A stretch of 64,000 nucleotides of DNA. Source: Fluctibacter corallii (lineage in GTDB: Bacteria; Pseudomonadota; Gammaproteobacteria; Enterobacterales; Alteromonadaceae). The notes below the pieces were generated by a model. It saw only the letters and a program-made list of their open reading frames with translations. It did not search any database and was not told where the DNA came from. Of this stretch, positions 44,136-52,505 are shown in pieces; the stretch's first letter is position 1, and every line of letters begins with the position of its first letter. The position numbers were made by a program, and so were the translations under genes. Location of the stretch: assembly GCF_025751585.1 (NCBI RefSeq), contig NZ_JAOWKX010000011.1:40941-104940 (forward strand), written 5' to 3'.

Positions 44136-44975
44136 TTAGTCCTGTTGTTCCTTATCATCTATTACTTCATTTATCATTTCGGCTCCAGCATCTTTTAATG
44201 GAGTTGCCACTGTATTCATTGTCGCAGGAATAGCAGCTTGTCCAACTACTCCTATCTGGCCAGCTTTAGCCAACGTTGACCAAGGACCAGTTACAGCTCC
44301 TGTAACACCAGAAGCAACGACAGAGCCAACATCACCTACCTCTCCGGTGGATATAACTTGACCTATAGCATCACCAGCTGCACTAGATAATCCCCCAGTA
44401 GCTGCACTTGTTACTACAGCAGTGGCTGTTGTGGCCTCCATTGCCGCTGCCGATAGAGGTGCAGCGTAAGCAGAACCTGCACCTAAAGTACCGCCAATAA
44501 TTCCTCCAGCAATAGCTCCACCAACAAAAGCTGCTCCAGAATTACTCCAGTCGCCTGTACTGACTCTCGCTGAAATTGCTCCGCTAACACCGCCAATTAA
44601 TGCACCCACACCAGCAGTGATTGCATTTAAGAATTCACCATTAGGGTCGGTGTATTTGTACGGATTATTATTAACGTACAGATAACGATTAAAAGACATT
44701 ACTGGATTTTCAGGCGTCCACCCAACCGGATCATTAGAGTAGAACCGACCTATGACTGGATCATAGTATCGTGCCTGCATATAACTCAACCCTAGGTCGG
44801 TGTCGAATTTATGTCCGGTATAGCCGATGTCGTCTGCTTCGCCTTCTATGCTGCTGCCGTAAGGACGGTGATTTTGGGTGCCGCCGGGGTTGGGGATGAA
44901 GCCGTCTTTGGCGATCAGTTTACTACCCAAGTAAATGTTGTTTACGCCGCCTGCGGGGGTGTCTTGATACAGCAA
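44136..44975 (-). CDS. Cassette 7 Rhs core-toxin ORF, glycine-zipper pore-former type
   Basis: This 279-residue reading has an intact core and the junction PVMSFNRYLYVNNNPYKYTDPNG. The toxin domain is built of Gly/Ala-rich hydrophobic helices with GxxxG spacing (ITAGVGALIGGVSGAISAR, GGAIAGGIIGGTLGAG), as in pore-forming effectors. It ends in an acidic tip (INEVIDDKEQQD) without the shared tail. The partner is an integral membrane protein, which fits a membrane target. No enzyme motif is present. Confidence 0.7.
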   Translation of the reverse strand: MLYQDTPAGGVNNIYLGSKLIAKDGFIPNPGGTQNHRPYGSSIEGEADDIGYTGHKFDTDLGLSYMQARYYDPVIGRFYSNDPVGWTPENPVMSFNRYLYVNNNPYKYTDPNGEFLNAITAGVGALIGGVSGAISARVSTGDWSNSGAAFVGGAIAGGIIGGTLGAGSAYAAPLSAAAMEATTATAVVTSAATGGLSSAAGDAIGQVISTGEVGDVGSVVASGVTGAVTGPWSTLAKAGQIGVVGQAAIPATMNTVATPLKDAGAEMINEVIDDKEQQD

Positions 44976-45046
44976 TACGCCGTCTTGGCTGTATACGCTG
45001 TAGTGTGTTCCTTCGCTGTCTTGTACTTTTACGAGGCGGTTGTGGC
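44726..45046 (-). repeat. Conserved Rhs core copy, cassette 7
   Basis: Intact copy; the start reads ACGAGGCGGTTGTGGC, a small variation at the far end. Confidence 0.92.
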
Positions 45047-45087
45047 TTGTTAGAAGGAACCTTCATAGCAGCCAATCAGATAGTGGT

Positions 45088-45107
45088 AGCCCCGCTAGTG
45101 CGAGGCT
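45088..45107. repeat. Inter-cassette hairpin (6/7)
   Basis: AGCCCCGCTAGTGCGAGGCT, one-mismatch stem. Confidence 0.7.
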
Positions 45108-45126
45108 TTGGATTCAAAATTAAATA

Positions 45127-45561
45127 TTAAGCTTGCTCAGAAAACCTATCACAATAGTCTTCTAAGTCAGGGTTTATCATTATCCTTTGAACGTAGTCAT
45201 CTTTAAGATAAAACTCAATTCCTAGCTTTGGCAAAACATACTCCTTGAACTCCCCATCGTGAACATCAAGCTCTAGATCAAAGAAAGCGTTTAAGATCTC
45301 TTTCTCTGATAGCCCGATTGGTGCAATCCCATTCAAGTTCGCAGTCCTATCAGTAACGCTTATTCCCCATAGTCTGAAGCCTGAATCCTTATCGAAGTAC
45401 AGCTCTAAACCAAGACATTCATACTGATAAATCTCCGAACTAGTATCATCTTGAGCATTAGGGTTCTCAACACTATCTGGCTGACCTAGCAATTTTTCAA
45501 TCTCGCCTTTATGAGTACCAAAAACTAGCCTATCTGTTCCTTTAAGAGGAAGGATATTCAT
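45127..45561 (-). CDS. Cassette 6 cytosolic putative immunity protein
   Basis: This 144-residue acidic protein has no signal peptide and starts MNILPLKGTDRLVFGTHKGE. It contains a G-x-L-GQPD motif and alpha+beta alternation. Family not recognised. It is not related to the HEAT-type immunity protein of cassette 15, although the toxin tips of the two cassettes are related. Confidence 0.66.
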   Translation of the reverse strand: MNILPLKGTDRLVFGTHKGEIEKLLGQPDSVENPNAQDDTSSEIYQYECLGLELYFDKDSGFRLWGISVTDRTANLNGIAPIGLSEKEILNAFFDLELDVHDGEFKEYVLPKLGIEFYLKDDYVQRIMINPDLEDYCDRFSEQA

Positions 45562-45564
45562 CGA

Positions 45565-46758
45565 TTAACTCCCCTCAACTTCTTTGAGTCGTCTATTCAC
45601 TTTGTCCAATTGCTTCTGCTCCGACTTAATTTTCTTCGCATAACCAGCATCTGGGCCTTTTCGTTTTTGTTCTGCTTTACGGTTTTTAATACTTGTTTCC
45701 AATTTACATTTTGCACACTGTAATTTAGCTTTATCGTACCCTGCTTCAGCAACAGCTTGTGACGGATCACCATCTACTCTTGTAGCATCAGGTTTATTGG
45801 TATCTTTCATTTTGATACCACAATTATGTACTAAAACATTTTTCTTGGTCACATAATAAGTATGAAAATCCGCAACGGTGAAATTATATGTAAGAGCCTG
45901 ACGTTTTTCGTCAACTACACTAATAACTTTCATAGGGCCGTTACCGTCAGTCTCTATGTAGTCACCATCATTAAGCTCAATGGTTGTTTTCCATCCAGAG
46001 TCTACGACGTAAAACGGATGATCATCTGTAGCTTCAATTTTTTGAATGAAACCATCTTTTCCTTGGAGTTTAATTTCATAGATACCGCGATCAGGCTCGT
46101 TAAATATTTTAACTACAGGCTTCCAATCCTGCTCACCAGTTTCAACGTTTTTTGCCCTTAACTTTTCACCAAGCTTAACGTCTTCTATGTTTTTATAGCC
46201 GTCTTCAGTTAGAGCTTGAGTTCCTGCTACGAAACAACAAGATCTTTTGCCTGCTTTACCTGCTCTGGCAGCGAGACCTAGCCCAGTAGCACCCGGAATA
46301 AGTGCTCCGGCAACATTTGCAGCAAGTGACGCAGAGTTTGTATCATTTACACCATTAATTGCCATGTCTCCTACGTCATAAGCAATTAGTGCAACATCAA
46401 TTATCGTATCTAAAAACTCACCGTTAGGATCTGTGTACTTGTAAGGGTTGTTATTTACATATAGGTAACGGTTAAACGACATGACTGGGTTTGCAGACGT
46501 ATAACCAACCGGATCATTCGAATAAAACCGCCCGATAACTGGATCATAGTATCGTGCCTGCATATAACTCAACCCTAGGTCGGTGTCGAATTTATGTCCG
46601 GTATAGCCGATGTCGTCGGCTTCGCCTTCTATGCTGCTGCCGTAAGGACGGTGATTTTGAGTGCCGCCGGGGTTGGGGATGAAGCCGTCTTTGGCGATCA
46701 GTTTGCTACCCAAGTAAATGTTGTTTACGCCGCCTGCGGGGGTGTCTTGATACAGCAA
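45565..46758 (-). CDS. Cassette 6 Rhs core-Hint-toxin ORF
   Basis: This 397-residue reading has an intact core (1-83), the junction PVMSFNRYLYVNNNPYKYTDPNG and a hydrophobic pre-toxin (AANVAGALIPGATGLGLAARAG). A Hint domain (about 175-315) follows, with SCCFVAGT at its N-terminal splice-type site, an ATDDHPFYV block and a C-terminal VLVHNCG. Hint domains autocleave and can release the toxin tip. The tip (about 80 residues) has a CAKC pair and is rich in Lys and Arg, ending RRLKEVEGS; it looks like a small nucleic-acid-targeting tip. No shared tail. Cassette 15 is a broken homologue. Confidence 0.78.
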   Translation of the reverse strand: MLYQDTPAGGVNNIYLGSKLIAKDGFIPNPGGTQNHRPYGSSIEGEADDIGYTGHKFDTDLGLSYMQARYYDPVIGRFYSNDPVGYTSANPVMSFNRYLYVNNNPYKYTDPNGEFLDTIIDVALIAYDVGDMAINGVNDTNSASLAANVAGALIPGATGLGLAARAGKAGKRSCCFVAGTQALTEDGYKNIEDVKLGEKLRAKNVETGEQDWKPVVKIFNEPDRGIYEIKLQGKDGFIQKIEATDDHPFYVVDSGWKTTIELNDGDYIETDGNGPMKVISVVDEKRQALTYNFTVADFHTYYVTKKNVLVHNCGIKMKDTNKPDATRVDGDPSQAVAEAGYDKAKLQCAKCKLETSIKNRKAEQKRKGPDAGYAKKIKSEQKQLDKVNRRLKEVEGS

Positions 46759-46828
46759 TACGTCGTCTTGGCTGTATACGCTGTAGTGTGTGCCTTCGCT
46801 GTCTTGTACTTTTACGCGGCGGTTATGG
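46509..46828 (-). repeat. Conserved Rhs core copy, cassette 6
   Basis: Intact copy with the Asp variant TACGTCGTC. Confidence 0.92.
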
Positions 46829-46869
46829 TTTGTTAGTGGAAACCTTCAGAGCAGTCAATGAGAAGGTGG

Positions 46870-46890
46870 CAGCCCCACAAGTACGAGGCT
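46870..46890. repeat. Degenerate inter-cassette hairpin (5/6)
   Basis: AGCCCCACAAGTACGAGGCT has lost much of the pairing seen elsewhere. Confidence 0.5.
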
Positions 46891-46905
46891 TTGGATTCAA
46901 AATGT

Positions 46906-47541
46906 TTAAATATTAAAAGCGACTAAATCTTGGATTTGTTCCTTCAAAAATGGCAGCTCTTCCTTTTTCTCTTGGTCTTTCAACCTTGATATTACAAGGC
47001 TTTCAAAAGCACTACCAAAGAAATACTCAGAGGCTCTTACAGCTATTGAACGCACTTCATAATCGCTATTATTAAGATATACAAGAAGGTTAGATATAGA
47101 TTCATAGTCAGCTTTTTTAGCCGCATCCATAAAGCACAAAGCGGCTCGCACAATAGTCGAGCCTCGCCACTTAAATCTCAAAGGCTCAAACTTCTGAAAT
47201 TCGTTAAAGCTTAAATAGACACAATGAAATAATGACCACGCTACAAGAAATGGTTCATCCCCAACATTCGCTATTTTAACTAGTTGCTCTTTGATTTTTT
47301 CATCTGAATTGAAATCAACTTCTTCTAAAGCAAGGCACACTAAACCAAATTCATCGCTTGCTAGTGCATCGAGAATAGTCTTCTCACCTAACATTTCGAA
47401 GTAACTCATATATTCAAAGCAAATTGAGCGAAGGTTCTCATCATCTGTATCATAGAACCAAGCAATAACTTCTTTTTCATAAGAGTTTCTATTTGTCTCT
47501 ATAGACTGATATAAGCTCTTTACATTATCAGAATTATCCAT
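46906..47541 (-). CDS. Cassette 5 HEAT-repeat-like immunity protein
   Basis: This 211-residue acidic, all-helical protein has no signal peptide. Repeats such as YDTDDENLRSICFEYMSYFE and LNNSDYEVRSIAVRASEYFF match HEAT-like units. It is a cytosolic immunity candidate, similar in type but not in sequence to that of cassette 15. It starts 21 bases after the toxin stop. Confidence 0.7.
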   Translation of the reverse strand: MDNSDNVKSLYQSIETNRNSYEKEVIAWFYDTDDENLRSICFEYMSYFEMLGEKTILDALASDEFGLVCLALEEVDFNSDEKIKEQLVKIANVGDEPFLVAWSLFHCVYLSFNEFQKFEPLRFKWRGSTIVRAALCFMDAAKKADYESISNLLVYLNNSDYEVRSIAVRASEYFFGSAFESLVISRLKDQEKKEELPFLKEQIQDLVAFNI

Positions 47542-47562
47542 AATAAATTACAGCCATTTAAA

Positions 47563-48282
47563 TTAAGTTTTTTCCTCTTTTTTAGGAGGTTCCTTTGGTT
47601 CTGGGGTTTCTTCTCTATCTTCCTCATTTTGCTCGTTTGGTTCAGGAGTGGTGTCATCGTTTTCGGAAGCCTCAGCTTCGTTGTCAGTAAACAGATCTAC
47701 AACTAGCCCCAATATGGCTACAACAGCAGCACCTCTCCCCCCTCCACGCCTGATATTTTTTCGTTTTTGTTTGTTTCTTACTCCAAGACCTTTCTGAGCT
47801 TTTTGTAGGTCTCGAATCTTTTGCTTATTTTGTTGGTTTTTCGGTTTGCTTTTCTCTTCTTTAAGCATCTCACCAATTTCTTCAGCCGATTTTCCTTTCA
47901 AATAAGTAGGAATTACGTTCTGAGAACTCATCCCTGTTGGGTCAATATACCTATATGGATTATTATTGGCATAAGCATACCTATTAAATCCATGAATGCC
48001 GTTTGGTGTTGAAAGATGACTTAAAGCATCAACCGGATCATTCGAATAAAACCGCCCGATAACTGGATCATAGTATCGTGCCTGCATATAACTCAACCCT
48101 AGGTCGGTGTCGAATTTATGTCCGGTATAGCCGATGTCGTCTGCTTCGCCTTCTATGCTGCTGCCGTAAGGGCGGTGATTTTGAGTGCCGCCGGGGTTGG
48201 GGATGAAGCCGTCTTTGGCGATCAGTTTACTACCCAAGTAAATGTTGTTTACGCCGCCTGCGGGGGTGTCTTGATACAGCAA
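47563..48282 (-). CDS. Cassette 5 Rhs core-toxin ORF
   Basis: This 239-residue reading has an intact core and the junction NNNPYRYIDPTGMSSQN. The toxin part has a very basic stretch (VRNKQKRKNIRRGGGRG), one hydrophobic helix (AAVVAILGLVVDLFTDN) and a long acidic, proline-rich end (EEDREETPEPKEPPKKEE). No catalytic motif and no shared tail. The charge layout is unusual. A cytosolic target is suggested by the cytosolic immunity protein. Confidence 0.65.
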   Translation of the reverse strand: MLYQDTPAGGVNNIYLGSKLIAKDGFIPNPGGTQNHRPYGSSIEGEADDIGYTGHKFDTDLGLSYMQARYYDPVIGRFYSNDPVDALSHLSTPNGIHGFNRYAYANNNPYRYIDPTGMSSQNVIPTYLKGKSAEEIGEMLKEEKSKPKNQQNKQKIRDLQKAQKGLGVRNKQKRKNIRRGGGRGAAVVAILGLVVDLFTDNEAEASENDDTTPEPNEQNEEDREETPEPKEPPKKEEKT

Positions 48283-48353
48283 TACGCCGTCTTGGCTGTA
48301 TACGCTGTAGTGTGTTCCCTTGCTGTCTTGTACTTTTACACGGCAGTTATGGC
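48033..48353 (-). repeat. Conserved Rhs core copy, cassette 5
   Basis: Intact ~320-bp copy. Confidence 0.92.
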
Positions 48354-48414
48354 TTGTTAGTGAAAATTGTCAGAGCAATCAAGGAGACGACGGCAGCCCC
48401 TGGATTCAAAATAA

Positions 48415-48747
48415 TTATGCTAAATTTATCAGTATCGAGTCATTGACGCACATTCTCCATGCAACAAAAGAAAATGCGCCTGCAATTCCGAAAAAATAGT
48501 ATTTTTGACTTTTACTTGAATTTAAGGCTTTCTGAAATCCAAACTCAGCAATAAAAACTATCAATGGAAACAACAATAAATAGACAGGCAATGACCATGC
48601 TCCCAATGATAAATGAGTTCCTCCAGTACTAATTCCAAAGAATTCATAGGCGCTATTTATAAATTTAATCAAAAATGAGTAATCTATTATTGTTAGCAAA
48701 ACCGGAATAAAAAACATCGTTTCAGAAGCTAAAACAATTTTTTTCAT
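48415..48747 (-). CDS. Cassette 4 polytopic membrane immunity protein
   Basis: This 110-residue protein has three or four membrane helices. It starts 9 bases after the toxin stop. The spacer that follows has lost its hairpin (CAGCCCCTGGATTC near 48395). Immunity is inferred from position and topology. Confidence 0.62.
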   Translation of the reverse strand: MKKIVLASETMFFIPVLLTIIDYSFLIKFINSAYEFFGISTGGTHLSLGAWSLPVYLLLFPLIVFIAEFGFQKALNSSKSQKYYFFGIAGAFSFVAWRMCVNDSILINLA

Positions 48748-48756
48748 AACTCTTCC

Positions 48757-49579
48757 CTAATTTTGACTAGCTTCGTCAAGCTTACGTGATTCTATTCTAC
48801 CTGAAACACAAACAACTGGAATAGCAGTCGATCCTTTGGGAGCGTCAGCTCCAATATTGAGCATCGCATCAACTTGAACAGGAGACATGTAATTATTAGT
48901 AGGCAAATTAGTCCCTCCAGCATTGAGTGCATTTACAGTCACTGTTGCACAGTTATTATTCTCCAAATCCCAGATTTGATTTTTAACATCTGCTTTAAGT
49001 CCTTTCGCGTAATTTATTGCTGCTGCCTCATCAGTCAATCCTACGTCAAATATCATGTCAGGTGCCCTGCCATATATTGCTAGGTCTTGCTCGTAAGTAT
49101 GAAACTCTGCCGGAGAGCTGAATTTGCTACCGTCTTTGGGAAACATACTTAAATATGTCCCATCATTCCCTACGAAAGCGGCATGTCCAGCTCTAGACTT
49201 TCCAGTTGCTGTTGCTCCTGCATTCCATGTATAAACTTTCGCCTCTCCGTTAGGATCTGTAATATTTGCATGGATTATTAGCAACGTAAGAATACCTATT
49301 GAAGGAGTCGATTTCCCCTGTAAACCCAACCGGATCATTCGAATAAAACCGCCCAATCACTGGATCATAGTATCGAGCCTGCATATAACTCAACCCTAGG
49401 TCGGTGTCGAATTTATGCTCGGTATAGCCGATGTCGTCCGCTTCGCCTTCCATGCTGCTACCGTAAGGACGGTGATTTTGGGTGCCGCCGGGGTTGGGGA
49501 TGAAGCCGTCTTTGGCGATCAATTTACTACCCAAGTAAATGTTGTTTACGCCGCCTGCGGGGGTGTCTTGATACAGCAA
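48757..49579 (-). pseudogene. Cassette 4 Rhs core-toxin, frameshifted; papain-like tip with shared tail
   Basis: The core frame from 49579 stops at NNPCKYYRS. One extra T in TATTACAGATCC (about 49260) shifts the frame; the other frame continues ITDPNGEAKVYTWNAG. The toxin has RAGHAAFVGNDG and LENNNCATVTVNALNAGG, a His-then-Asn-Asn-Cys order as in cassette 17 (papain/NlpC-like hydrolases). It ends VCVSGRIESRKLDEASQN, the shared tail. The toxin itself is intact, so recombination upstream of the shift could restore it only if the crossover falls inside the junction. Confidence 0.75.
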
Positions 49580-49650
49580 TACGCCGTCTTGGCTGTATAC
49601 GCTGCAGTGTGTTCCCTTGCTGTCTTGTACTTTTACGCGGCGTTTATGGC
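49330..49650 (-). repeat. Conserved Rhs core copy, cassette 4
   Basis: Intact copy with a few changes (GYTEHKF, SSMEGE). The lesion is just beyond its toxin-side end. Confidence 0.9.
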
Positions 49651-49691
49651 TTGTTAGTGAAAATCTTCAGAGCAGTCAATGAGACGGTGAC

Positions 49692-49710
49692 AGCCCCGCG
49701 AGTGCGAGGC
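49692..49710. repeat. Inter-cassette hairpin (3/4)
   Basis: AGCCCCGCGAGTGCGAGGC, one-mismatch stem. Confidence 0.7.
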
Positions 49711-49745
49711 GTTGGATTCAAAGTGTTACCTTAAATACTCGACTT

Positions 49746-50081
49746 CTAATTACGAAGGTAGTTCGGTTTTCTACAATGAGGGCACCGTACGGGCTTCTTA
49801 CTAACCATTGAAATCAATAAGTTGTCCCAACTAACTGACTTTCCATCATGGTTATTAAATGTAATTAGAACCTTTGAGCAAAACTCACACCTTATAATCC
49901 ACCTTGTAATTAGAAACGGTGCAATTAATATTGCGCCTATTAAGAATAGTTCTTTTACTAACTCTGTAGCTTTTGGTTCCTCCACAACTCCAAATAAAGC
50001 TATGGCAAGTAATGCTAAGACTATTAAAAATTCACATAGCCCCAGTAATACGAAGGTCAAAACAGAAATACTTCTAAGCAT
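49746..50081 (-). CDS. Cassette 3 membrane immunity protein with zinc-ribbon-like end
   Basis: This 111-residue protein has two membrane helices (about 6-30 and 40-62). Its cytoplasmic end has two CxxC pairs (CEFC and CPHC) like a zinc ribbon. It follows the degraded cassette 3 toxin. Immunity is inferred from position. Confidence 0.58.
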   Translation of the reverse strand: MLRSISVLTFVLLGLCEFLIVLALLAIALFGVVEEPKATELVKELFLIGAILIAPFLITRWIIRCEFCSKVLITFNNHDGKSVSWDNLLISMVSKKPVRCPHCRKPNYLRN

Positions 50082-50098
50082 TACCTATCTCTAATGTT

Positions 50099-50788
50099 TT
50101 AGTCCTTTTCATCCTTGATCCCTTCTTTAATCTCGTCAACCATTTGATCTTTGAGTTTACTCCATTCCTGACCAGCGGTTTCACCTATCGCGGTTCCAAC
50201 ACCAGCTCCTATTGCTTTACTAGGGCTAGTATTAGCTGTTACAGCTTTGCCAATAACTTCCTTGTATATATTTGGTGCGACTGCACCAACGGCTTTAGCA
50301 CTATTTGCGATTGCTCCGCCAACACCAGCACCTACAGCCGAAGCCACACTTAAGTTATCGGTTGCGTTTCCACCATTAGCAACGTTACCGCCCATTTAAC
50401 CCACAATACTAGCAGCAGCACCAATTAATCCCCATTCACCATTTGGATCAGTATATTTCTATGGATTGTTGTTTGCGTAAGTATAGTGTCCAAATCCATG
50501 AACTGGATTTCCTCTGTTGAAGTGCCCCAAAACATCCACTGGATCATTCGAATAAAACCGCCCGATAACTGGATCATAGTATCGTGCCTGCATATAATTC
50601 AACCCTAGGTCGGTGTCGAATTTATGTCCGGTATAGCCGATGTCGTCGGCTTCGCCTTCAATGCTGCTGCCGTAGGGGCGGTGATTTTGGGTGCCGCCAG
50701 GGTCGGGGATGAAGCCGTCTTTGGCGATCAGTTTGCTACCCAAGTAAATGTTGTTTACGCCGCCTGCGGGGGTGTCTTGATACAGCAA
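50099..50788 (-). pseudogene. Cassette 3 Rhs core-toxin, two nonsense codons; glycine-zipper type
   Basis: The core frame from 50788 reaches NNP and meets TAG where all others have a Tyr codon. The same frame then reads KYTDPNGEWGLIGAAASIVG, hits TAA, and continues as MGGNVANGGNATDNL with GAGVGGAIANSAKAVGAV (98 residues to 50099). The remaining part is a Gly/Ala-rich membrane-active type with an acidic end. Two in-frame stops make this a pseudogene, though the last piece begins with ATG and could be translated alone. Confidence 0.78.
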
Positions 50789-50859
50789 TACGCCGTCTTG
50801 GCTGTATACGCTGTAATGTGTGCCCTTGCTGTCTTGTACTTTTACGCGGCGGTTGTGGC
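50539..50859 (-). repeat. Conserved Rhs core copy, cassette 3
   Basis: Intact copy with minor changes (PDPGG, LNYMQ). Its toxin-side neighbour carries the nonsense codon. Confidence 0.9.
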
Positions 50860-50900
50860 TTGTTAGTGAAAATTGTCAGAGCAATCAATGAGACGACGGC

Positions 50901-50920
50901 AGCCCCGCGAGTGCGAGGCT
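50901..50920. repeat. Inter-cassette hairpin (2/3)
   Basis: AGCCCCGCGAGTGCGAGGCT, one-mismatch stem. Confidence 0.7.
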
Positions 50921-50953
50921 TTCATAGCAAAAAACATTATCATGGAATGCAGG

Positions 50954-51469
50954 CTACTTATGCAGCAATCCGAGCAAGCCTTCATTCCAACAAGACTTAT
51001 AAGAATCTCCTTTTACATAACGATCAAATTCTTTTTTGCTTACTATCAACTTAGAAGTGCTATTACCCTTATCTAATTCGATAATAAAAGTGGAAGTAAG
51101 ACCTGATTGTCTGTCTATCTTTTTATCGATAACTTTTCCATCAAAACAAGTTTCTGTCTGAGTACCTACATTTGCGTTAATTACTAAGACATATCCTGTT
51201 GTCATCAAGCATAGGACTCCACTTTTAAGAGTTTTATCAATAAAAAATGATAACGCTCTAATAGCCCCACGAGTCTTAAACACACGCAATGTGTACGCGA
51301 TAACTACAATGGCTATTACACTGCCCAAATACTTGAACGTGAACCAAAAAGGGATATTTAATTGATAGCTGTAACTAAGTATTGGAAAGATTCCACCAAT
51401 ACAAAACACGACAGCTAAAAAACTACCATATTTTGTTAATATGTCACTAATAGGTAATGATTTTTTCAT
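50954..51469 (-). CDS. Cassette 2 membrane immunity protein
   Basis: This 171-residue protein has three membrane helices (about 13-32, 42-62, 85-100) and a C-terminal soluble domain of about 65 residues with two cysteines (TETCFDGKVID, YKSCWNEG). It starts directly after the toxin stop at 51470. It probably protects the membrane against the glycine-zipper toxin. Confidence 0.65.
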   Translation of the reverse strand: MKKSLPISDILTKYGSFLAVVFCIGGIFPILSYSYQLNIPFWFTFKYLGSVIAIVVIAYTLRVFKTRGAIRALSFFIDKTLKSGVLCLMTTGYVLVINANVGTQTETCFDGKVIDKKIDRQSGLTSTFIIELDKGNSTSKLIVSKKEFDRYVKGDSYKSCWNEGLLGLLHK

Positions 51470-52144
51470 TTATTGTTTGTCTTTCTCTAGATCTTTCGCA
51501 ACTTCATTTGCCACAGCTTGTGTTCCGACATTAAGTGTATCAGCAACTACAGTCGCGATTGCAGTACCAGCAACAGAGTTAACTGCTTTTGTCCCAGTGG
51601 ACGCTAAAATCGCCCCCGCACCTGCTCCTGGAATTAATCCACCTGCCGCTGAAGTCGCAACTTGAGTCATATTTACTTCCTCTGCTCCTCCAACTATCTG
51701 CCCTGCGGCATTTGATGCCCCAGATGTCGCAGCCATTTTCAACGAGCTGCTCCCCATTGTGCTTAATGCACTTGAGGCTGAACTAGCTTTAAATGACCTA
51801 TCAGCAGCCTTTCCAAAACCAACTAAGCTAGTTCCTCCAGTACCCCCTGCCAGTAAGCCTATTCCTGCACCTACACCAGCTCCTTCCATAGTGGCCCCCC
51901 AATCACCACCACTTTGCATATAAGAAGAAACACCACCAGTTATCGGGCCTACAGTAGCTCCGATTGCACCTAATGCAAAATTAAAAAATTCACCGTCTGG
52001 GTCTGTATATTTATAAGGATTATTATTTACATACATATAACGGTTGAACGACATAACAGGGTTTTTAGCCGTATAACCAACAGGATCATTCGAATAAAAC
52101 CGCCCAATCACTGGATCATAGTATCGTGCCTGCATATAACTCAA
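51470..52144 (-). CDS. Cassette 2 Rhs toxin ORF, glycine-zipper pore-former type
   Basis: The frame opens at TTG 52144, because the core has the variant 14-bp insertion. After VNNNPYKYTDPDGEFFN the toxin is Gly/Ala/Ser-rich with several GxxxG helices (ALGAIGATVGPITGG, GAGVGAGIGLLAGGTGG, AAGGLIPGAGAGAILAS) and an acidic-basic end (VAKDLEKDKQ). It is close in style to cassettes 3 and 7. No shared tail. A pore-forming action is inferred from composition and from the membrane immunity protein. Confidence 0.7.
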   Translation of the reverse strand: MSYMQARYYDPVIGRFYSNDPVGYTAKNPVMSFNRYMYVNNNPYKYTDPDGEFFNFALGAIGATVGPITGGVSSYMQSGGDWGATMEGAGVGAGIGLLAGGTGGTSLVGFGKAADRSFKASSASSALSTMGSSSLKMAATSGASNAAGQIVGGAEEVNMTQVATSAAGGLIPGAGAGAILASTGTKAVNSVAGTAIATVVADTLNVGTQAVANEVAKDLEKDKQ

Positions 52145-52415
52145 CCCTAGGTCGGTGTCGAATTTATGCCCGGTATAGCCGATGTCGTCGGCTTCGCCTT
52201 CTATGCTGCTGCCGTAAGGGCGGTGATTTTGGGTGCCGCCGGGGTTGGGGATGAAGCCGTCTTTGGCGATCAGTGGAATTCTCAGGCTTTGTTATCCAAG
52301 TAAATGTTGTTTACGCCGCCTGCGGGGGTGTATTGATACAGCAATACGCCGTCTTGGCTGAATACTCTGTAATGTGTGCCTTTGCTATCTTTTACTTTTA
52401 CGTGGCGGTTATGGC
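52081..52415 (-). repeat. Core copy with 14-bp insertion (variant), cassette 2
   Basis: Insertion variant TGGAATTCTCAGGCTTTGTT, as in cassette 15, with GTGTATTGATAC in place of GTGTCTTGATAC in both. Confidence 0.88.
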
Positions 52416-52456
52416 TTGTTAGTGAAAATCGTCAGAGGCAATAGTCAGAGGGTAGC

Positions 52457-52476
52457 AGCCCCGCGAGTGCGAGGCT
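52457..52476. repeat. Inter-cassette hairpin (1/2)
   Basis: AGCCCCGCGAGTGCGAGGCT, one-mismatch stem. Confidence 0.7.
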
Positions 52477-52505
52477 TTGGATTCAAAACTAGTTTCTCAT
52501 TGGTA

